Source: Ruminococcaceae bacterium UBA3215 (GTDB lineage Bacteria > Bacillota > Clostridia > Oscillospirales > Ruminococcaceae). Taken from it: DNA of 32,707 nt. Made by a program: the position numbers and the translations under genes. The DNA lies in NCBI GenBank assembly GCA_002363155.1, contig DEWH01000016.1, positions 5,623-38,329 on the forward strand. The letters are read 5' to 3'. Below are positions 30,498 to 32,707 of the stretch, one piece after another. The notes beneath the pieces were generated by a model. It saw nothing but the letters and a program-made list of their open reading frames with translations. It had not been told where the DNA came from and did no database searches. Every line of letters begins with the position of its first letter. Position 1 is the stretch's first letter.

Positions 30498-30648
30498 GCG
30501 AAGCGATCAAAAGTCTTTGGAAAGGGGTCTGTCGAAGGTTTCTCTTATCGCCGCGTCCTTGCGGCGTTTTGGAAACCTTCTGTACGACTTCCTGTCGTAG
30601 GGGAGAACCTTTCTTCAGAAAGGTTTCCCCCAATCTCAAGCGAAGCGA
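30498..30648. repeat. Structured intergenic repeat element with nested hairpins
   Basis: The element is bounded by 9-bp direct repeats GCGAAGCGA (30498-30506, 30640-30648). Inside are: a stem GAAGGTTTC / GAAACCTTC (30534-30542, 30572-30580) enclosing CGCCGC / GCGGCG (30549-30554, 30561-30566); a stem TACGAC / GTCGTA (30583-30588, 30594-30599); and a stem GGGGA-AACCTTTC / GAAAGGTT-TCCCC (30600-30613, 30618-30630, one bulge). No coding frame is convincing. It resembles a dispersed, RNA-forming repeat of the kind seen in clostridial genomes, but copies elsewhere cannot be checked here. Confidence 0.7.
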
Positions 30649-30665
30649 CCTCTTGAATAGACTGA

Positions 30666-30690
30666 AACGGCACGGGAAACCCGTGCCGTT
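30666..30690. terminator. Hairpin terminator, probably of the c-di-GMP phosphodiesterase gene
   Basis: A perfect 11-bp stem AACGGCACGGG / CCCGTGCCGTT with loop AAA, five bases past the minus-strand stop. The T tract on the minus strand is short, so it may be only a 3'-protecting hairpin. Confidence 0.75.
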
Positions 30691-30695
30691 GTTAA

Positions 30696-32402
30696 TTACC
30701 AGTTTTTCAGAAAATCGGGGATACTGTATGTAAATCCTCCGAGCTTTGCTTCAAATTCATCGAGGGGGAGTGGCTTGTCGAAGTAAAATCCCTGTGCTAT
30801 GCGGCATTCGTTGTCCTTGAGGATCTCAAGCTGTTTCTCCGTTTCAACGCCTTCTGCCACGCAGTCCAGCCCCATAGCCTGCGCCATTGCAACAACGTGT
30901 CTGAACATAAGCTCTGTTACGCCGTAGTTTTCCTCTGAGGGAATGAAGCACCGGTCAAGCTTCATAACGTCCCACGGTATCTCGCGGATAAGGTTGAGGG
31001 AGGAGTAGCCCACGCCGAAATCGTCAACAGCAATGGAAATGCCTTCCTTCTGCAGGTCATCTGCGATACGCTTCAGATTGGTGTATTCCACTTCGGTGGT
31101 GGTCTCGGTAAGCTCAAGCTCGATAAATCTGTGCGGTACTTTGTTGTCGCTGATTATCTTCATAAGATGTTCTGTGAGATCCACATCAACAAGATGCTTG
31201 CGAGACAGATTTACAGACACCTTTACAACATTCTTCCCCTCGTTAAGCCAGCGCCTTATGTCCTTGCAGACCGCGTCGAGCATATAGAAATCAAGCAGGC
31301 ATATATCGGTGCTTTTTTCGAGTATAGGCACGAAGTCAACGGGCGGAACTGTCTTATCTCCGATGACCCAGCGGCAGAGCGCTTCCGCCCCCACGATCTT
31401 TCCGGTGGTGATATCTACTTTCGGCTGATAGAAAGCCTTGAACTCGTTTTCTTTGAGAGCATCACGGAAAAATCTGCGGATGCGCACTTCCTTTTCTTTC
31501 TCTACATGAATCTTTTCGGTGTAATAAACGATTGAATCGCCGTTGAATTCATATTTTGCGTCCTGCGCGGCGCTTCCGACATTGTTGATAATTTCGTCAG
31601 GGCGCTCGAAAACATAATCGTCCGGGATAACATATATTCCGGCGCTGGCGGAAACAAGAACGCGCTTTTCGTCCTGCTTGTCGTAGATAACAGGGAATCC
31701 TTCAAGTATCTGGAGAATGAATTTAATAAGGTCATTTCTGAAAACCGCAATAAAATTATCGCTTACGATACGGCATATAAGTCCCTTGTCTCCTAAGAAA
31801 TCCTTTATCAGATCATAATAGTTTTTTATAACGACATCGCCTGCGTCCCGTCCGATCTCCTGATTTATAAGTGAGAAATGGCGGAGATTGAACTGGATCA
31901 CTGTGTTTCCGTGTATCTCGCCTATTTCATTCATCATCTCAAGCCGGCGCTTGAAAAAGTTTATGTTGGGATATCCGGTCTCATCGTAGAATGCGAGACG
32001 TTCTACCGCGGACTGGAGCCTGTTCCTGCTTATAAAGCTGAGCATGGCTTTCAGCATAAGATCGAGTTTCCGGTATTCTTCATCGGAAAGGTTCTCAGAA
32101 TCTTCCGCCTTGTACAGCGTACTTTTTATAACGGTCTTTGAGGGAGTGATTATCCTGCGGAATACAGCGATTTTTCCTTCGCCCCTGCCGTCATCGTGAT
32201 CTATCAGTACCTCTCCCTGTCCGGCTTTTTCTGCGCTAAGGCTGCCGTAAAACTCCGTTACTCCTTTGGAAATGTCAAAAAAGCTGCAGATCTCATGCAG
32301 CACAGCAATAAATTCTTCGCGGTCAAAATTATTCATATCCGTCATAGCGTCGATCATTCGCTCGAACAGGATATTGTACTTTTCATTTCTCTCTCTGTCC
32401 AT
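30696..32402 (-). CDS. c-di-GMP phosphodiesterase (degenerate GGDEF-EAL)
   Basis: Hydrolyses cyclic di-GMP to pGpG. A 568-residue cytoplasmic protein: an unassigned N-terminal region (1-130, GAF-like by position), a degenerate GGDEF domain (135-300) in which SDNF (214-217) replaces GGDEF, and a complete EAL domain (310-560). Catalytic EAL residues are present: E340 in EAL, NLS (398-400), E433 in LTET, D460-D461 in DDFGVGYSS, K481, E517 in EGVE and Q537. The dead GGDEF may be a GTP-sensing regulatory domain, as in other GGDEF-EAL proteins. The minus-strand ATG at 32402 follows a short GAGGT. Its promoter is at 32472-32500. It is the likely opponent of the diguanylate cyclase at 21793. Confidence 0.93.
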   Translation of the reverse strand: MDRERNEKYNILFERMIDAMTDMNNFDREEFIAVLHEICSFFDISKGVTEFYGSLSAEKAGQGEVLIDHDDGRGEGKIAVFRRIITPSKTVIKSTLYKAEDSENLSDEEYRKLDLMLKAMLSFISRNRLQSAVERLAFYDETGYPNINFFKRRLEMMNEIGEIHGNTVIQFNLRHFSLINQEIGRDAGDVVIKNYYDLIKDFLGDKGLICRIVSDNFIAVFRNDLIKFILQILEGFPVIYDKQDEKRVLVSASAGIYVIPDDYVFERPDEIINNVGSAAQDAKYEFNGDSIVYYTEKIHVEKEKEVRIRRFFRDALKENEFKAFYQPKVDITTGKIVGAEALCRWVIGDKTVPPVDFVPILEKSTDICLLDFYMLDAVCKDIRRWLNEGKNVVKVSVNLSRKHLVDVDLTEHLMKIISDNKVPHRFIELELTETTTEVEYTNLKRIADDLQKEGISIAVDDFGVGYSSLNLIREIPWDVMKLDRCFIPSEENYGVTELMFRHVVAMAQAMGLDCVAEGVETEKQLEILKDNECRIAQGFYFDKPLPLDEFEAKLGGFTYSIPDFLKNW

Positions 32403-32471
32403 ATAAGTACCTCGCTGGCTGACAGCTATAATAAGTCTGTCTAAGTGTCCGGGTAAGTGCTATATATAAAT

Positions 32472-32500
32472 ATTATATCATATTATTCTAACAATTTCAA
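32472..32500 (-). promoter_or_regulatory. Promoter of the phosphodiesterase gene
   Basis: On the minus strand: TTGAAA (32500-32495), 17-nt spacer, TATAAT (32477-32472). It gives a leader of about 60 nt. Confidence 0.83.
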
Positions 32501-32577
32501 GTCCTTTTTAGTTATTTTGAATAATTTTTTATTGGGATTCTAATTGTATTGGCAGATGATTAATGCCGAAAACACAA

Positions 32578-32612
32578 AAAGCTCCGTTCGGAAACGATCC
32601 GGACGGAGCTTT
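32578..32612 (-). terminator. Intrinsic terminator for a minus-strand gene entering from the right
   Basis: A 14-bp stem AAAGCTCCGTTCGG / CCGGACGGAGCTTT (one G-T mismatch) with a 7-nt loop. On the minus strand a T5 tract follows, so it best fits termination of a gene to the right of the window. Confidence 0.85.
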
Positions 32613-32625
32613 ATCGTATGCTTTA

Positions 32626-32707
32626 TTAATGTCTGCTCATCAGCCAATAAATTGCTTCGTAGCGCAGCTTGAAGCAATTTATTGGCTGCAAAAGTGCAAG
32701 GAAAATT
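32626..32707 (-). CDS. Possible 3' end of a minus-strand gene (partial)
   Basis: An open minus-strand frame runs from the window edge to TAA at 32628-32626, 14 bp before the leftward terminator. It encodes 26 residues ending LRYEAIYWLMSRH. The position suits a gene end, but the frame is short and coincides with an 18-bp perfect inverted repeat, so it could be non-coding. Confidence 0.3.
   Translation of the reverse strand, partial: IFLALLQPINCFKLRYEAIYWLMSRH
32641..32688. repeat. Perfect 18-bp inverted repeat
   Basis: CAGCCAATAAATTGCTTC (32641-32658) and its exact reverse complement (32671-32688) are separated by 12 bases. There is no T tract, so it does not look like an ordinary terminator. 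It may be a short palindromic repeat or the end of a small mobile element. Confidence 0.75.

Noticed and set aside
1..32707. CRISPR array, tRNA/rRNA genes, prophage or transposase genes
   Set aside because: I looked for evenly spaced direct repeats, tRNA-like cloverleaf sequences and recombinase motifs and saw none. Short tRNAs could be missed by eye.

Overview
The window looks like chromosomal DNA of a low-to-mid GC Gram-positive anaerobe of the Ruminococcus group (Oscillospiraceae). The reasons are dockerin and cohesin-like modules, a CIRCE-controlled hrcA-grpE-dnaK-dnaJ operon, strong AGGAGG-type ribosome binding sites, frequent TTG/GTG starts, and many TTGACA-N17-TATAAT promoters. This assignment is an inference from gene content; no marker gene fixes the species. 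I saw no tRNA, rRNA, CRISPR array, transposase or phage gene.

Layout. 1-5848: galactokinase, converging HflX GTPase, a Nudix hydrolase, a TtcA-like tRNA thiolase, and an unusual acidic protein built on a decayed CCA-adding-enzyme plus HD scaffold. 5870-8590: central carbon genes fba and glpK, each with its own promoter and terminator. 8600-13669: the most distinctive block, a three-gene operon encoding a cell-surface cohesin-like anchor with an NPATG/membrane C-terminus, then two paralogous secreted proteins with the order leucine-rich repeats, cohesin-like module, small beta-sandwich, dockerin. 13685-14567: a STAS anti-sigma antagonist and an RsbW-type kinase (orphan partner-switching pair). 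14593-16565, minus strand: a serine hydrolase preceded by a 56-residue EF-hand-like protein, and a nitroreductase.

16666-21626: the heat-shock operon. 21709-23756: a membrane PAS-GGDEF diguanylate cyclase. 23764-26118: a GNAT, alpha/beta hydrolase and flavodoxin operon. 26122-27969, minus strand: HAD phosphatase, YczE-like membrane protein and GNAT. 28059-30472: a WYL regulator, YaaA and a small HAD-like protein. 30498-30690: a structured intergenic repeat and a terminator. 30696-32402, minus strand: a c-di-GMP phosphodiesterase with a dead GGDEF domain. 32472-32707: its promoter, a terminator facing left and an 18-bp inverted repeat.

How the genes fit together. The cohesin/dockerin operon has the parts for a self-assembling surface fibre: a wall- or membrane-held cohesin, and secreted subunits each carrying both a cohesin-like module and a dockerin, with LRR domains as the displayed cargo instead of glycoside hydrolases. 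The window also has both halves of c-di-GMP turnover (cyclase at 21793, phosphodiesterase at 30696). Most remaining genes are housekeeping or stress functions in short, independently promoted units.
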